From NCBI GenBank assembly GCA_026225945.1, contig JAMJFZ010003746.1, positions 2,649,001 through 2,713,000 on the forward strand: a DNA stretch of 64,000 bases, read 5' to 3'. Shown here piece after piece: positions 11,101 through 26,100 of the stretch (position 1 is the first letter of the stretch; each line of letters starts with the position of its first letter). The position numbers were made by a program, and so were the translations under genes. The stretch is from Cricetomys ansorgei. Taxonomy: Eukaryota; Chordata; Mammalia; Rodentia; Nesomyidae. The notes beneath the pieces are model-generated. The model searched no databases. It saw only the letters and a list, made by a program, of their open reading frames with translations, and was not told where the DNA came from.

Positions 11101-14100
11101 ACTCTCTGAGTTTAAGATTCAGGGATTTGGTTCTGGGGGAGGCGGCTCAGTAGGTGAAGTGCTTGCAGCATGAGGACCTGAGTCCAACACTCTAGTACTC
11201 TAAAAAAAAAAAAAAAAAAAAAAAAAAGCCAGAGCGGCAGAGCTTGTTTATAATTCCAGTGCTGGGAGGTAGAGGTGGGTGGATCCCAGAGCTGCTGGCC
11301 TGCCAGTCTAGCTGAAACAGAGAGCTCCAGGTTCAGTGAGACCCTGTCTCAAAAACTCAGGTAGAGGGGGCACGACAGAATGATTCAGCAGGTAAAGACA
11401 TTTGCTGCCAAGCCTGCCAGCATAAGTTTGATCCCTGGAACCCACATAAAGGTATAAGGAGCACTAACTCCTGACCTACACACACACACACACGCACATG
11501 CACACACACACACACACACAGTAGTACATGGATCCTTCTCCCTTGCAAAAAAATAAATGAATAAAAGTGGAAAAGTGACAGAGGAAGGTGTCCTGACATT
11601 ATCCTCTAGCCTCTGTCCATGCCTGCATTGGTGCGCACACTCGCACACGTGCGCATGTATATACACCACATATCCCCCCAACACACACAGATCCCTACTG
11701 TATACTATTCAAATTTTAATAATGTAATACAACTAATATTTTATGATAATCCCAATGAATAGTTTTAAAACTAAATGTAACGTTGAATACATTGACTGTG
11801 ATGCTATATGTAATTGTACATAATTAGGTTGTCATGATAAATGTTCAGTCCTTAATTTTTCATGAGAAAAAATAAGGTAGAGCTATTAAAACTGTAACAT
11901 GACTTGCCAATGGTAGGCTCTGTGAAAAGAAAGGTTTTGTAGTATATATATTAAAAAATGGTTTGTTGCTGTTTCTTTGCCATGTATTTCTAGTTATGGC
12001 CAAATTTACATTCTTTTTTTAAAGGATATTACTTTCAGGCTAAGGAGCTAGCTCAGTTAGTAAAACATTTGTCATGTATACATCATCCTCTAAGTTCAGT
12101 TACCCAGAATGCATGTGAAAGAGTTGTGGTACTGTGTGCTTGTAATCTCAGGAAGCAGAGACAGGAGAATCCCTGGGCTTACTGGCCAGACAGCCTGGCT
12201 TACTTGGTGAGCTCCAAGCCAGTGAGAGGCTATCTCCAAAAACAAGGTAGACAGCACCTTAGTAAGAATGACACTCATATACTATATCCTGTGTCAGATT
12301 AACATTCAAATCCTAATGAAGAAGCCAAACAATGAATTTAGAACCAGAGGCTGGAGAGATTGCTCTGCAGTAAAGAGCATTGGCTGCTTTTCCAGAAGTC
12401 CTGGGTTTGATTCCCAGCACCCACAGAGTAGCTCACAACTGTTTGTAGCTACAGTTTCTGGGGACCCAGGGCCCTCTTCTGGCCTCCTCAGGTACCGGGC
12501 ATGAACTGGTAAATACTCGTGCACACACATGCATGCACGCACACAAGCAAAACACTCATACACATAAAATAAAAATAAATCAAAAACGAATGTAGAATTA
12601 ATTAATACTACTGACCTATCGTCATCATTCCTGGTTGTTCTTATTTTGTACAAATAATTGATTAAATTTTTGAATGTCATATACCAAAAATATAACATTT
12701 CTTTAGTGCAATGATTTTTAAAAATATCTTTCCCAAGTCTCGGAGGGCCTGTCTACAGAAAATGCTGTGTTGGTAGTGAGCACACAGGAGCCTGGCTGTC
12801 TCTAGGCATACTGTCCGTGAAGGTGGTCAGCAGTCGCCTGTGACTATTGGCCTCGAAGTATGGCTTGTCTGAACAGGACTGTGTGTTTAAAGCACACAAC
12901 ATTTTTCAGAGTCTTAGCACAAAAGAAAAAGAATTTTTAGAAGTCTTACAATTTCATATTGATTAACATGTTGAAATGATGATATTTTGAATAATTGGAC
13001 TAAATAAAATGTATTATTAAATTTACTTTTACCTGCTTACTTGTTATTTTCTAATTTTAAATGACAGGTGTGGCTCATACTTGATGAGCCCTGCTCTGTT
13101 TTCACTGACATTTTACAGATGAGAAAACTGAGGCCTGGGGAGATGGTAGCCCAACATGTACACCTCTCTCTCCCTCTGATCTGTCCCTCCTTCGTCTCTC
13201 CTTCCCCTTTTTCTTATCCTCCCCCTGAACCCCTGAGCTCTGGGCATGATGGGCAAGCACTGTAACACTTTGCCACACCCTGTTGAACATCTTTTGTATT
13301 AACTAACTGTTAACGTGAGTTACATGCTGAGTTCGGAAGTTCAAGTACAAGTGGGACCAACATCGCCCCTTACTGCCACACTGACTCTTTGTCTTTGTTT
13401 TTTCCACAAATTTCAATTTTCTAACATCTTTTCTACAATCCTTTCCCCCAAAACAGTATATATTAAGGAATCAATAGTTTTAAAATAATAATTTTAAGTA
13501 TTTTCTTGATGGCCATTATAAAGTACATACTTTAACTATTCCAGAGCTTTAGTTTCAGCTAAATTGTACCTGTATATGCACCTGCAATAAATAATATCAG
13601 GAAGAATGTCAAATTTACAAATAAAGGTTGGGCATAATTATGAAGGAGCATTGCTCGCTATGCATGCACTATGTTCTGTGAAACCTTTGCTCTGCCGTTC
13701 TACTACCATAAGCCAGTAAGTTACTATGTAGGCATGATTAGTAAATTTCGGGTCCCTTGTGGACAGAGACTATATCTGATATTTTAATTGTGTTCTGTTA
13801 TTCCACATGAGCCTGGAAAATAAATGGCTCAAGATAAGAAATAGACAGGTACAGTGGACTTAAACTAATTCCCAAATAGCTCTCTCTCTCTCTTCTCTCC
13901 CCCCTCTCTCTCACACACACACACACATATACATATATATGTATATATGCAAATATATACATATATGTCTTGTGATTTTTGCCTAGCATTCTAAGCATGA
14001 GTGTACTTAAGACAAAGCTTTGAAGATATTATGCTCAGAGTGATTGATTAATAGCCACAGAGTTGCCCAGCTCTCAGAAATTCTTCCCTATTCCCACTTA

Positions 14101-17100
14101 ATGGGCAGAGTGACAGTCCACCTCTCAGACTAATGCAAAGCAGTGAGCAAGGCTGAACTGTGTGGTTCATGCATGGATTTTAGCTTTTGATTTGTTTTTG
14201 TTTTTGAGATAGGGTTTCCCTGTATAGCCCTTGGCTGTCCTGGAACTTGCTACGTAGGCCATACTGGCCTCAAACTCACAGAGATCCTCCTGCCTCTGCC
14301 TTTCAAATGGAATTTAGGCTTCTTAAGCCTTCTAGATTTCAAGATATTTAGAGGAACAAAAGTCTTCCAGCTCAACAAGTTCCAAGGCCCTGAGATTTGT
14401 CACCTCTGACCCTAGATTCATTCAGACAGTCATTATAAAAGCAGCTGGAAGGCTAAAAGCTATGTACCTTAAGGAAGCACACTACAAAGAGAGCAAAGCC
14501 TCAGTATCTACGCATAGAAAATTGAGCTTGTTTTTTCCATTTTAGGATATTTGCTGGTGTATTGATAGTCTCAAATAATAATTTTTTTTAATTTTTAGAT
14601 TGATATTCTCAAATAATGTTTTTTTGATTTTTAGATTTATTTATTTTAATGAGTATGAATATCTTGCCTACATGTATGTCTGTGTACCGTATGATTGCCT
14701 GGTGCCCGTAGAGTTCAGAAAAGGGCATTGGATCCTCTGGAGTTAGAGTTACAGAAGGTTGTGAACCTCCATGTGGGTACTGGGAAATGATCCTGGATCC
14801 TTTCTAAGTGCTCTTAATCTCTCCAGCCCTCTCAGGTAGTGATTTTAATCCTGTTTGGGCCATAGAATCTTAGGATTCCTCTTCACCTTCCCTCTCTCCC
14901 TCCTTTCCTCCCTCTCTTCGTACCTACATACCTACCTACCTAACTGCTTCCCCTCTTCAGATATGTTTTAGACTACCTCCCATGCACCAGGCCTGTGCTG
15001 TGTGCTTCATCTTCTGAGTGTTCATGCACACCACTTTACAGACTTAAATTCTAGGGATGCAGTTGAGCTCCTAAAGCCATGTAAGGGTCAACACACATCT
15101 TTAAAGTAACTAGACAGCTAAAAGTCTTTGACATTCTTTTTAGACAGAAGCAGTATTTGCAAGAACAGCAATAGCATGCTTTTCTCTTCAGGATCTGCCC
15201 TGTAATGTAAGATTTGATCATCATGGGAAACTCACCCAAGTCACAAATAATGTGGAGCAGGAGACAAAGACCTTGACTTTTTGTATTCAGTCAGAATAGG
15301 AACCTGTACAAATGGAGGCTGTTGCTGTATTTGGTGGGTGTGATTGCTGACTTTGGTAATCTTCAAGGACTCTAGTGTGCTTCTTAATAAGAGAGGAAGA
15401 GGTCCCTGAAAGTTAAAACTTAGGAGTGGTCAGTGAACCTCAGTTTGTGTCTTCAGGCCACCATTTGCATTCCAAGTGAGAAGCCCGCCTCTTTGTTATG
15501 GCCTTTTGCACAGAGAGCTGATCTGCTTTAATAAGTAATTAAGGATTGCACACCTCCTGTGGCCTGAGTGGTGACACTTGTCACTTTAACCTTAAACCCA
15601 GAATTACTGTTTGTTCTGTCAGTACTCAGCGCATGCTGAAAGGAGAAAGCATCTAAATGCTAAAGGAGACGATTTATGTAAAAATTGGTATTCTGTCAAT
15701 TGCAGAAAGCTCTGGGAGGTGTCAAGTAAGGCAGAATTTCATCTTTGAGTACCAGGTATAATAATATTGGTTCCTATGCATTGAGGTGTGACATCTGATA
15801 GCTCCTGAAACAGTTCCTGTCGGAATCCACACCACCTGGACCAGCCACACTCCTTACGCAGAGCATCTCACCTAAAGACTCTGCACTTCCACTCTAGAAT
15901 GTTAGGGGACTCGTGGGCGGGACTTATATGAATTTAATGAGGATATATGCATCTCTAAGCTCACTTGGTGGAAAAATATGGCATGCTTGGGTGAGGAAGA
16001 ATCCGTGAAGCAAAGTCATACAGGTCTGTAACATGCAGCTACTGTGGAGCAAAGTCTAAATGGGGTGACTTCTGCTTCATCCCCAGCCTTACAGAGGCAA
16101 GATTGTTGGCATTACAAGGAAATAAGCATTCACATGATGATGCTGTCAATTCATATGCTGCATTTATGGCATGGGGCTGTCCAATATTTTGTATTTTGTT
16201 TGAGAGAGCCAAATTTGGTATGATAAAAGCCTAAATCTTGGCAGAGAAGAGCTGGATTCCAAAACATTCTCCTCCATGCTTTATAAGAGAAGCATCAGCT
16301 GGATGGTGGTGGCTCAATCCTTTAATCCCAGCACTCACGAGGCAGGGGCAGGGGGATCTCTGTGAGTTCAAGGCCAGCCTGGTCTACAGAGTGAGTTCCA
16401 GGACAGCCAGAGTTACAACAGAGAAACCCTGTCTTGAAAAAAAAAAAAAAAAGTGGGGAAGGGGGGCATCTTTCACTTCCTGCTCTGCACACAGGGAGTG
16501 GGCAGTAAGGCTGCAAAGTGCTTGTGTATATTTTACATTCTATTTTTTTTTTGTGGCTGATTTTTTTTCAAAAATCACAAGATAGTTTCAGATAATCATG
16601 TTCTCGAATCAAGATTAATTGACTCCAAAAGGACTCTTATATTTGTTCCACATTCTCAGTCATAGATAAAGGTCAAAATAACAGAAGTACAGATACTCTA
16701 ATTCACTCCTCCCTTCACTGGCTACATAGCCTCCATGCCAAATCTTAGAAGCCTCTCAGTGATCAGATGGTTTCTAGTTAAACTGCTTTCAGCAAAGCTG
16801 CCTTGTTGTCGTTAAACAGCTGATTAAATCGTCCAACTCAAATAAGCACAGACTTATGCTTTTGGGTTTTTGTTTTGAGGAAAGCAACTTTTTGACCTGT
16901 AGAAATATTGTTTTATATTTGGCTTTAAGCATCACAAACTCGATGAGACGGGATTTATTTCCCTTTGTTGATACTCACACACGATAATAGCTTTTCAGAG
17001 AGTTATTGGAATAATTAAGATAACGTAGGTGCATGAGAGTTCAAGGTTACTATTATCACACGTGACTAGCCTGTGAGTGTCATAGCTGTTTGCTGTACTA

Positions 17101-20100
17101 AATCCTAGTGATCAGGTGTAAGGAGTAGAAATGTGTTCTTTGTCTTCCAGTTGTCAGTGGGAGAAGTAATCAGGAGAAGGGTAATGGGATAGAACTGTTG
17201 CAATCATAAACACACATAAAATGAATGCATTAGTATCTGCCCAGGTCCAAGTCAAGAGAACTGCATTGTCCCTGGAAACTCACATCTAAATGGCAAAGTC
17301 CTATCACTGCTACTTACACCTAAGAATATGACATGCTTGACGCTAAATCAGCTCTCAGCAAAGTTAGAAGAATATACCAGCCTTATGAGGGACAGCTGCC
17401 TGCTCTCTGGTAGAGTGGATCATTTGGCAGAAGACTCTAGCCTGTCTGGTCTCTGATGGTTCATTAAGCCAGAACTAATATTAACTATGGCAAGGGTTAT
17501 CGGTAGAATAAAGTCTTTGACTAGAGTTTAACTCAGCAGACACTTGTTGACTGACCACACGTGCTGCTCTCTGTGCTGCTCTCTGTGCTCCATTGTTGAA
17601 GTCCTCCAGGATCTTGTGTTGTGATCCAAGGAACAAATGTCTAAATGTTTAAGTAGGACTTTTTTTAGTACAAGGAGACTGGGAGCAAAGAAAGCCATTG
17701 AAAGCAGTTTTCAAGTTTTTCAGAGACATAGGGAAATGATCTAGGGAACCTATTTGTTATTTATGGCCCAGAATTAAAAATTTATCGGCAAGATTGTGAA
17801 TAAAATGGGGACAAACTTAAGAGGTCAACAAAGCAGAGTAAATCCTTCCTATTTCTATTACTGTTAATCTAGGGGTTTCCTGCTTCTTAATTTTTTTTAT
17901 GCATTTCTTTACTTTGTTAAACTTCTTAGAGTAAAAGTAACTTTCCCGAGAGAACTAAAACAAGGGAGTTAGTGTAACGAAGATTGCCCTGCCCTTGGTG
18001 GGATGTCAGGTTTCCCATTGAGGAGGGCAGTAACTCTAAAATTAGGAAGCCTAATGACGCACATAACCTCTCTTTTAAATGAAACTTTCTAAAAGCTGAG
18101 TGCATCTTTTAAAGTAACAAGTTCTTAATTATGGTTAGAGAATGCATATCAATTCAAATTAATATAATGCTTTGGGTATAAAGTTTTTAACTATTTAGTT
18201 GGGATAGCATTAACTTTCTAAAACAGTTCATTTATTTGGAATGGGGAGTTTGTTTTTACTAGTTTGTTTTTCTACTGTTTCCTCCCAATGCTCAATGGTG
18301 TTAGTTGCCATTAAATAGCAACTGCTTCTCATATGCTGTGAACCCTCCTATCCCCAGATCATGGGATTAGGACTGCTGATTTGTGAGGTGTAGTAAAACT
18401 ATGTCATATGAAAAGAACCAGACCCAGGGCCAAAGATAACAATGCTATGTAGCTGCTCTGAGGCCAGTGAAGATTTTGTTTTACAAGACGTGTCCGTGTT
18501 TGGTCAGTAAAGCCAGAGCGGAAGGTGAATGAAAGAACATTACTTTAAAGGCATTAAAAAGCATGCCAAAGGAAAGCGGAGTTTAGTGCAGACATTCCAA
18601 ATGGGTAGAAGGACAAGACTGACGCAGAGCCAGCCAGCCACAGCCTTGGTTTCCCATCTATGGAGCCAGGACACTGCCCTCCGGGGCCACTCTAGAGCCT
18701 CCTACTGTAAATACTGCAGCTGATACAAGTCTGTCCTGCTTCCCTCCATCCCTCGGACTCTTGTTTCCTTTCCTATTCTAAAAGTCCTGGTCAACTCTGG
18801 TGTAAAAAATACAAATTCCAGGTAATCCATGAAGTAAGATTGCTTCAAGTTCAAGGCCAGCCTGGGCTACATAGTGAGTAACATTCCAGCACAGGCTACA
18901 TTGCAAAACTCTGTCTCAGGGCAGAACGTTGGTGAGATGGATCAGCAAGTAAAGGTGCCAAGCAAGGTTGATGACCTGAGTTCAATCCCCAGAGCATCAT
19001 GACTGACGGAGAGAACTGACTCTGACTGGTTGTCCTCTACCTCCGCTCACTCATGGTAACACCTTTGTGCGCAATAACGTGCACGCACGCACAACCCCCC
19101 CCCCCCCCCACATATACACACACTAAACAAAATGGGATACAAATCAAAACAAACCCAAACACAGGCTGATTCCAGTCTTTCATTGCCAAGAAATCGAATC
19201 AAAGCATGTAAAAGGTTTTTGAGACCTTGTATATCTAATTTGGAGAGCTGTACAGGAGCATAGTTTAGAGAAATTAGGCAAAACTGGGGAAGGTGCTTTG
19301 GCTGACTCATGGGGCCTTGTGTGGCCACAGAGGCTCCTGTAAGGAGTCCCTGAACCGACACTCCTAATGGCCACAGCTCTTTCATGATTATCTTTCTCCT
19401 TCTCTGAAATGTGTTGAGTCTTTCAGGAGGGTGGGTGCTTGTGTGTGTGTTTGCCCCAGCCTCTGGGAAGCAGGCATCTTCAGCACAGTCAGACATACAA
19501 CAGCTTGAAATGGGTAAATGGGACCGTAAATAAAAAATACCGTGTTTGAACAAAGTCCACCAAACAGATGTTTACACTCATCATACAACTGGGTTAGAGA
19601 TGATTAAATTGCACTCATTTGAGAAAGACCAAAATGTAAGTGGGGTCTAAAGAGATTTACATTTTTTTGAGTTTTCCTCAGATGCCCATAAGAGTTTGCA
19701 GAACTGATTACTGCCAGGTTCCCAGTGAAGAGAGATCTGAGAGCTTTCAAAAGCAAATGAATGGCCTGATCCTTTTACAGGGAGGGAAGAAAAGGCAGAA
19801 AGGAGGGAAGGAAAGGAAGAGAGCCTGCAGGTGAGAAAGCATAATCAAACCAGCACTCTCATTTAAAGTGTGCTATGCATCCCTTAATGCATTTACTTAC
19901 TATGTGAGTATATGTTTTCTTTTAAATTTTTAGCCCAAATCTTTATTAAATGGTTTCGAGTTGAAAAGTACTTGGCATAAAATAGAGAACAAATGGTAAA
20001 TATCTCAAAAGGTCATATTAAATAGAAACATGGGTTAGGAGCATAAACAGGATGAGTCAGGTCGGTGATCATTCATCCCCAATGAACCGCTCTGCTGTAC

Positions 20101-23100
20101 TAATGGGAGTCAGAGGGTACAAGTGAAAATGTGCATTTAAGTGACATTTGATACTGCCTCTAATGACCATTTAATTGGCCCGTTGAAACTTGATTGGCTT
20201 TCAAGTTTCCTACTGAAGAAACAAGAATTGTTGCCATTATCAAGTACAGTCAGCTTGCTCACCCTTGGCTGTGTGTACTCACAAAACTCAGATATGGAAT
20301 ATAACATGGCAATTTTGCTCTCCTCAATCTTTCTTAGGGAATTGGAAAGACATTGGGAGACAGGTATTTTACCACATAAAGGCTATTTTCTATGGAGAAT
20401 TGTCCAAGCATGACATCCAGGAAAGCACAGTGTCAGGCAGAACTTTACAGCAGTGCAATGAGAAGGCCCAGTTAAACACAAGAGATTGCGTAGACATGCA
20501 GGAGCATGTTTTGGGGGAGCCTTCGTGGATCCTACTTTCTAAGGTAGCTCTCAACAAGTTTATCCTATCCTTCTCTGTTCCATTTTGTGGTTTCTTACCT
20601 CCAGGAGAGATGTAGAAACAGTTGAGTTGGGCTTCGTGTACCACCTTGCCCTTGAACTTCCCCTCTGTTTCCTCAGACAGGTGACTGGAAAGCAGCTGGT
20701 ATGGGGGGGTGGACGGCTGAACGAAGGCTCGCATCATTGTGACTCCAGTTGGGTACTAACAGCTTGATTGCACAACTAAACAATTATCCCGCTTATAATG
20801 TTTCCTTGTACTTCTTAAAAACTCAGAAACAGTTTTTGTGGCCACATTTGAGGGCCATAAAATCTCACATGGCCCTAATACTCCATTGTGAATTTGGGCT
20901 TTTGCTTTCTGGTTTAGAATTCTGAAAGCATGCCTCCTTTCCTGGCTCTTCTCTGCTGGGTCGCTCTGCCTTGTCCTGTGTTCAGACCTGTGCAGAGACA
21001 AGCTTCCCCAGTGGAGCCCTGGGCTGGAAGTGTGCAGCAAATGGCTTCTGTCAGCCTGTCAGCTCATCACCTCCTGACAGCATGATGAGTTCTGGTCTCT
21101 GTACATCACCACGAGCTGTCTGGCATGGCCTCTTGTGTGGAAGGGTGACAGGCCGTTGGGGGTGGGAACTTGGGCCCACGACATGGACGACTTGAGCTGG
21201 AATGCATTCTTGCATGAGATTCACAGGGCCGCTGAGCTGCAAAACTATTTTAAGAAGAAAGCACAGGCCCAGGCCTCTATCTTGGTGCTCCTTTTAGTAG
21301 CCAGGAGAGCTGGTAAATTTATGTTTTATCTTTCCTTCCCTCTGCCTATTTAAACTTTATGTTCAAGCTAAAAATATTAACTGGATGAAAAAAGAGTTGT
21401 TTCAAATGATTGTGTTTGAACATCCAAAACTGTGTTGCCTCATAGATAAGTCTCCATGAAGTACTAAATGATGACAAACCCACGATTTCCTTCTTTCTGC
21501 TTTAACATTTGAAGAATTTCTGTTTTTCTGCCCTAAACCTGTGTGCTAGCATCTCGTGGTAATGAAGATGTCAGAAGGTGCTTTTTTTTGTGCCAACAGT
21601 TTCCTTGGCTTCCTGCCCTTCTGGAGCTCTAGTTCCTTATGTCAGATGTCACACAGGAGGAAGGGTGGCACCGGAATGCTCATATAGTTCAGTAGTAAGA
21701 CACCCTTGCCACATTCCCTGCCACTGGGTCTTAGTTTCTGGTTGCACTGTGGGTTCCTGACTCACCATTTTTGGAAAATTCAGTCTCCTAAGAAGGAAAG
21801 TTTTCACTGTGGCCAAGCATTCCAAAGCACCTATTGTTACTAAGACAAAGAAGTCAGGCACATGAGCACAGGTAGAGTCCTCATAGCTGAGTGCTAGGGA
21901 TCCAGCCTGACCTCTCAAGAACAGGAGGACAGGAGTCTACAGGGACTCTGAGCAGGGAGTGACTTCTGGTGGATGGGAAGTAGCCTTAAGTCTGAATTTC
22001 CAGTACACATTTAATCTTGATTGAAAGGTTTGTTCGGATGTGAAAGCACTCACAGCTTGATTTGAGAACACCAGTGTTCTTGGTTTCTTTAGACTTCTCA
22101 AGAGTGCCTAGAGGTGTGTATGTTTCTATCGAGGGAGTAACCAGGTTGAAAAGCCTGGGGCTTCTGTCTCACTCTGCCCTCTTCATATACAGGTGTCTGA
22201 GGTAAAGGTTCTGCATAGCTGGAGAGATGACTCAGGGGCTAAGAGCAGTTACTGCTCTTCCAGAGGACCAGGTTTGGTTCCTAGCGCCCACATCTGGAAG
22301 TTCAACTACCTGCAATTCCAGTTTCATCTAGTGCCAAAGGATCTGATGCCCTTTCTGGCCTGTGTGTACACCTGCACACACGTGTCACACACACATAAAT
22401 AAATGAACAAATAATCTTACTTTAAAAGATTCTGCATGCACTTAATCAGTACAAAAATGAATGATAACTTTTGGCAAGTTGGTGATTTGGATTCATGAAG
22501 CTCATTTTTGATACCTGCTTAAAATAGACTAGAAAGACATTTCCTGTACCTTTAGATATTAAATCAGGACTGTCCTGAGCAGTAAGTTCATGTCTGAGCA
22601 TTGGTGAGATGAGCGAGGAGAAAACGGTGTCTTGAGACTGTTGTAGCTGTCTTCATGCAAAATAATGAAATTATTTGAAAGTTTAAATTATGTGGTTTTC
22701 TTTAAAATATTTTTTGCTGGGCAGTGGTAGTGCACACATTTAATCCCAGCACTCAGGAGGCAGAGGCAGGCGGATCTCTGTGAGTTCGAGGCCAGCCTGG
22801 TCTACAGAGTGAGTTCCAGGACAGCCAGAGTTACAACAGAGAAACCCTGTCTCAAAAAAACCAAAAATAAATAAATAAAAACTTTTTTGCTAGTTTTCAT
22901 TACTCCATCATAATGTTTCTGCTGTTTTCAATGAGGTTTTTTAAATGTTCATATAGTTCGTGTATTATTTACATGATTATTTGCGTATGTGACCAAGAGC
23001 TAAACTAGATATTTACAAATGTATCCTGCATATGTTTTAATCTCCACTACAAAAGTGTTGGAGCTAAATACATTCTAAATTTAATAGACAACTTATTTGA

Positions 23101-26100
23101 AATATTATTAAATGAAACATTTGCAGTTATACTTTTTATTCCATTTCCATTCATTGTTCAATGATTATACTATAGCCATACTCAACCTTTCAACATTTGT
23201 AAATTTTCTGTATGGTCATTTTAAAATGAAATTTATTATTAAAATATATTTTCTAGTTCCCTATCCTAATAACTCAGAGCCAGTTTTTCAATTAACATAT
23301 TCCTTGGAGAAGGAGAAGGAAGGAAGTTTCTAGGCATAATTTGAGCATCAGGCTTCTGAATATTTAAAAATAAAGATGAAATGTGTTTGTGAAATGTGCA
23401 AATGGAATATAGAAACAATGAAGTCTCAAAGCCAAGAAGTTTAGAATCCTGATCTCATTTTCAATCTGTAGCCACTTGTTTAAGAAGCACTTACCAAATG
23501 CCTGTTGAGTTTGAGGCTACACAGTTAAGGGAAGCTGACTTCAGTGCATGCACAAAATCACCGGTACTTGCAACAGCAGAGACTGTTCTTTCTGACTCTG
23601 GGGCGCATGCAGCCCTATCGTTGACTCCGGTGATTGGTTTCACTTATTTAAAGATTGAGTGAGTTCATTCAATAACTAATTATTAATATGTTTTCCTCTA
23701 AGGTGGAAAGGGATTTTGTTTTCCATTGTGTAGCTTTAAAGATGCTTATGGCATGTTTGATGTGCTTTTTCCCAGTGTCCATTTATGGAATTTGGTTTTA
23801 TGACAAGGAAGAGTGCCAAAGAATTGCTAAACTGATGAAAAAGTAAGTATTAAAAGGCCAAGAATTTTCTAGGACCTGGCCCTGTGGTTCATGTTCTAAC
23901 TATGCAGAGCAACACTAACTTTACCAGGAAGTGTTTCTCAGCCATCATCTTCAACATGCTCCCCAAAACACTAGACTCTGCTTAATAAATTTTAAAAAAG
24001 AGTAAACAATGGCTTGCTGTGCTTTCTCTAGGTCTGCCCTCTGCATAACATGGCTTATTGTTCTACCCCATGTGCTGTGAGCCCTTCTACATGGTGGTTT
24101 TCTTTGGTATTTCTTCATTTGTAATTAAGTAGTACTTTCTCTGGAAAGTTGTGTGTCCATCAGTAAAAAGAACATGCAGAGTCACCCTGAAAGCTGCCCC
24201 AGAGCCTTTCACCCCCACTTCCCTCCTGCCCTTTGGCAGCTTTTCTTTTAAACTGTGTGTAACTCAGAATCCACAATGCCTCAGATACTGTGTGCTTAGA
24301 ATCATCCTTAGTTCCCGTCTCTGGAAAAGTCAGAATTCCTGTTAGTTTAGCAATCAGTGCACAATCCACAACCCCCCTCAGTTATTTGTCTTTTTCTCAC
24401 ACTCTGACTTTCCTACTCTTGGCTTCCCTAGTTGCATCAAAAGGAGGCCCAGGTGAGAGGTGGACTCTGACCAGTTATGGACTCAGCTGCTCAGTTTTAC
24501 TGCTATTTATGCAAATGACCAAGAGCCTCAGAATGAAGTGAATCCCCCTAATGAAGCTGGGTAGGAGAGCTGCCCCCACGTGGATCTGATGCTCTGTCTG
24601 CAGTGCACCAGTATTCATTTCTAAATCCCGGGCAGTGAAATGAAAAAGTGACCCCCAAGGAAATGAAAACCAGGGAACACATTTTTATAAATAAAACTGA
24701 CTCCTGAAATTCTTACTTGTGAGAGCTAATTTTATGCAACCAGCTCAAGTCACAGATGGTGATTAAGTGTGTTCAAACTGGTATTTACCACCGTAACAAC
24801 TAGTTCCTTAAACATTTCATGTTGTTGTAAATTGTGCAAGGGATAATAATAGCAGGATTTCATATGGATTAAAAAAATACCCCGTAGCTCAGCCAAGAGG
24901 TCATGGTAAACCTGTTAGCATTCTGCAGTGATTTTGTAACAGCTCAGACAGGAAATTGGTTATTACTAGCAATGAGTTGAATTGCCTGGATTCAGATCCC
25001 TTCTCTGGTTAGAATAAAATCTCTCAGTAACTTCACAGGTCTTACTTTACCATTAAAATACTTCATGGCTTTAACAAAAAAAGAAAAAATTGAGGTGAAA
25101 TTCAAAACACACAAAAGTGTTTTGTTTTTGTTTTGTTTTGATTTGATTTGATGTTTCCCTGCACCATTTAGAACCATGTGGTCAGTGTTAGGATGGGACC
25201 TTTGTAGTATCTCCAAATTGACTGAGGATAAATAAAAATTTTATTTATTTTGGTTTTTCAAGACAGGGTTTCTCTGTGTAGCCTTGGCTGTCCTGGAACT
25301 CACTCTGTAGACCAGGCTGGCCTCAACTCACAGAGATCCGCCTGCCTCTGCCTCCCGGGTGCTGGGATTAAAGGTGTGTGCCACCATCCTGCGATGTTAG
25401 TTTTCTGATATGCTTTCTCTTTGTTTTTCTAGCCTCACTCAGTGTGAACAGTTGAGAGCCTGTCATGAAACTGGAGCAAGATCCTCCCCAGCGGCCCTCA
25501 GTTCCGGAGAGGGCCGGGAAGCAGACATCCTACAGATGCTCACCACGGCCAAAGAGGAGTACACGAAGGTGAGTCTCCGCTTTCCTGACGATAGTGCGCA
25601 ACCGCAATGAGAAGGACTTCCGACTCTTAGAAAGCCAACTGGCGAAGTCAAGATCTGTTTGCTTTTAGTAGGCCGTAGACTGTTTACTTTTTAAGTAAAT
25701 TAAAAGGTAGCCTATTTAATAAATAGCCTCCATGCTAACAAATCGTATTCAGTTAGAGGACTTACTAGATTTACAGTGGCAACATGTAAATAAAGCTCGT
25801 GTCTTCATTGGTGGGGCAGGCCTGTAATCCCAGCGTTCGGGAGGCTGAAGCAGGAGGATGGTGAGCTTCAGACCAGCCTGGACTACATAGTGAGACTTTA
25901 TCTCAAACACTCAAAGCATGGGCCCCAGCAACACAGCTCAGTGGGTAAGGGCACCTGCCACCAAGCCTCATGACCTGAGTTTGATCCTTGGGACCCACAT
26001 GGTGGAAAGAGAACCGACTTCCACAAATTGCCCTCTTCTGACCTCCACACATGTGCTGTGGTACCCCTCCCCCATGAATAAAAAAAGTAATAAAAAATGA

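Larger units (their letters stand above)
10398..23775 (+). other. Dcp1b intron 3 (13.4 kb)
   Basis: The largest intron. SINEs lie at 11125-11570 (three in a row), 12038-12265, 12350-12585, 14190-14310, 14630-14827, 16297-16453, 18843-19120, 22214-22420 and 22715-22880. Simple repeats lie at 11478-11520, 13879-13968 and 19095-19109. Open frames in it fall over SINEs or lack recognisable similarity, so no nested gene is called. Confidence 0.75.

Noticed and set aside
19047..19553. 168-codon frame on the minus strand in intron 3
   Set aside because: It overlaps a B2-type SINE and the C15 run, has no recognisable domain and no splice or promoter context.
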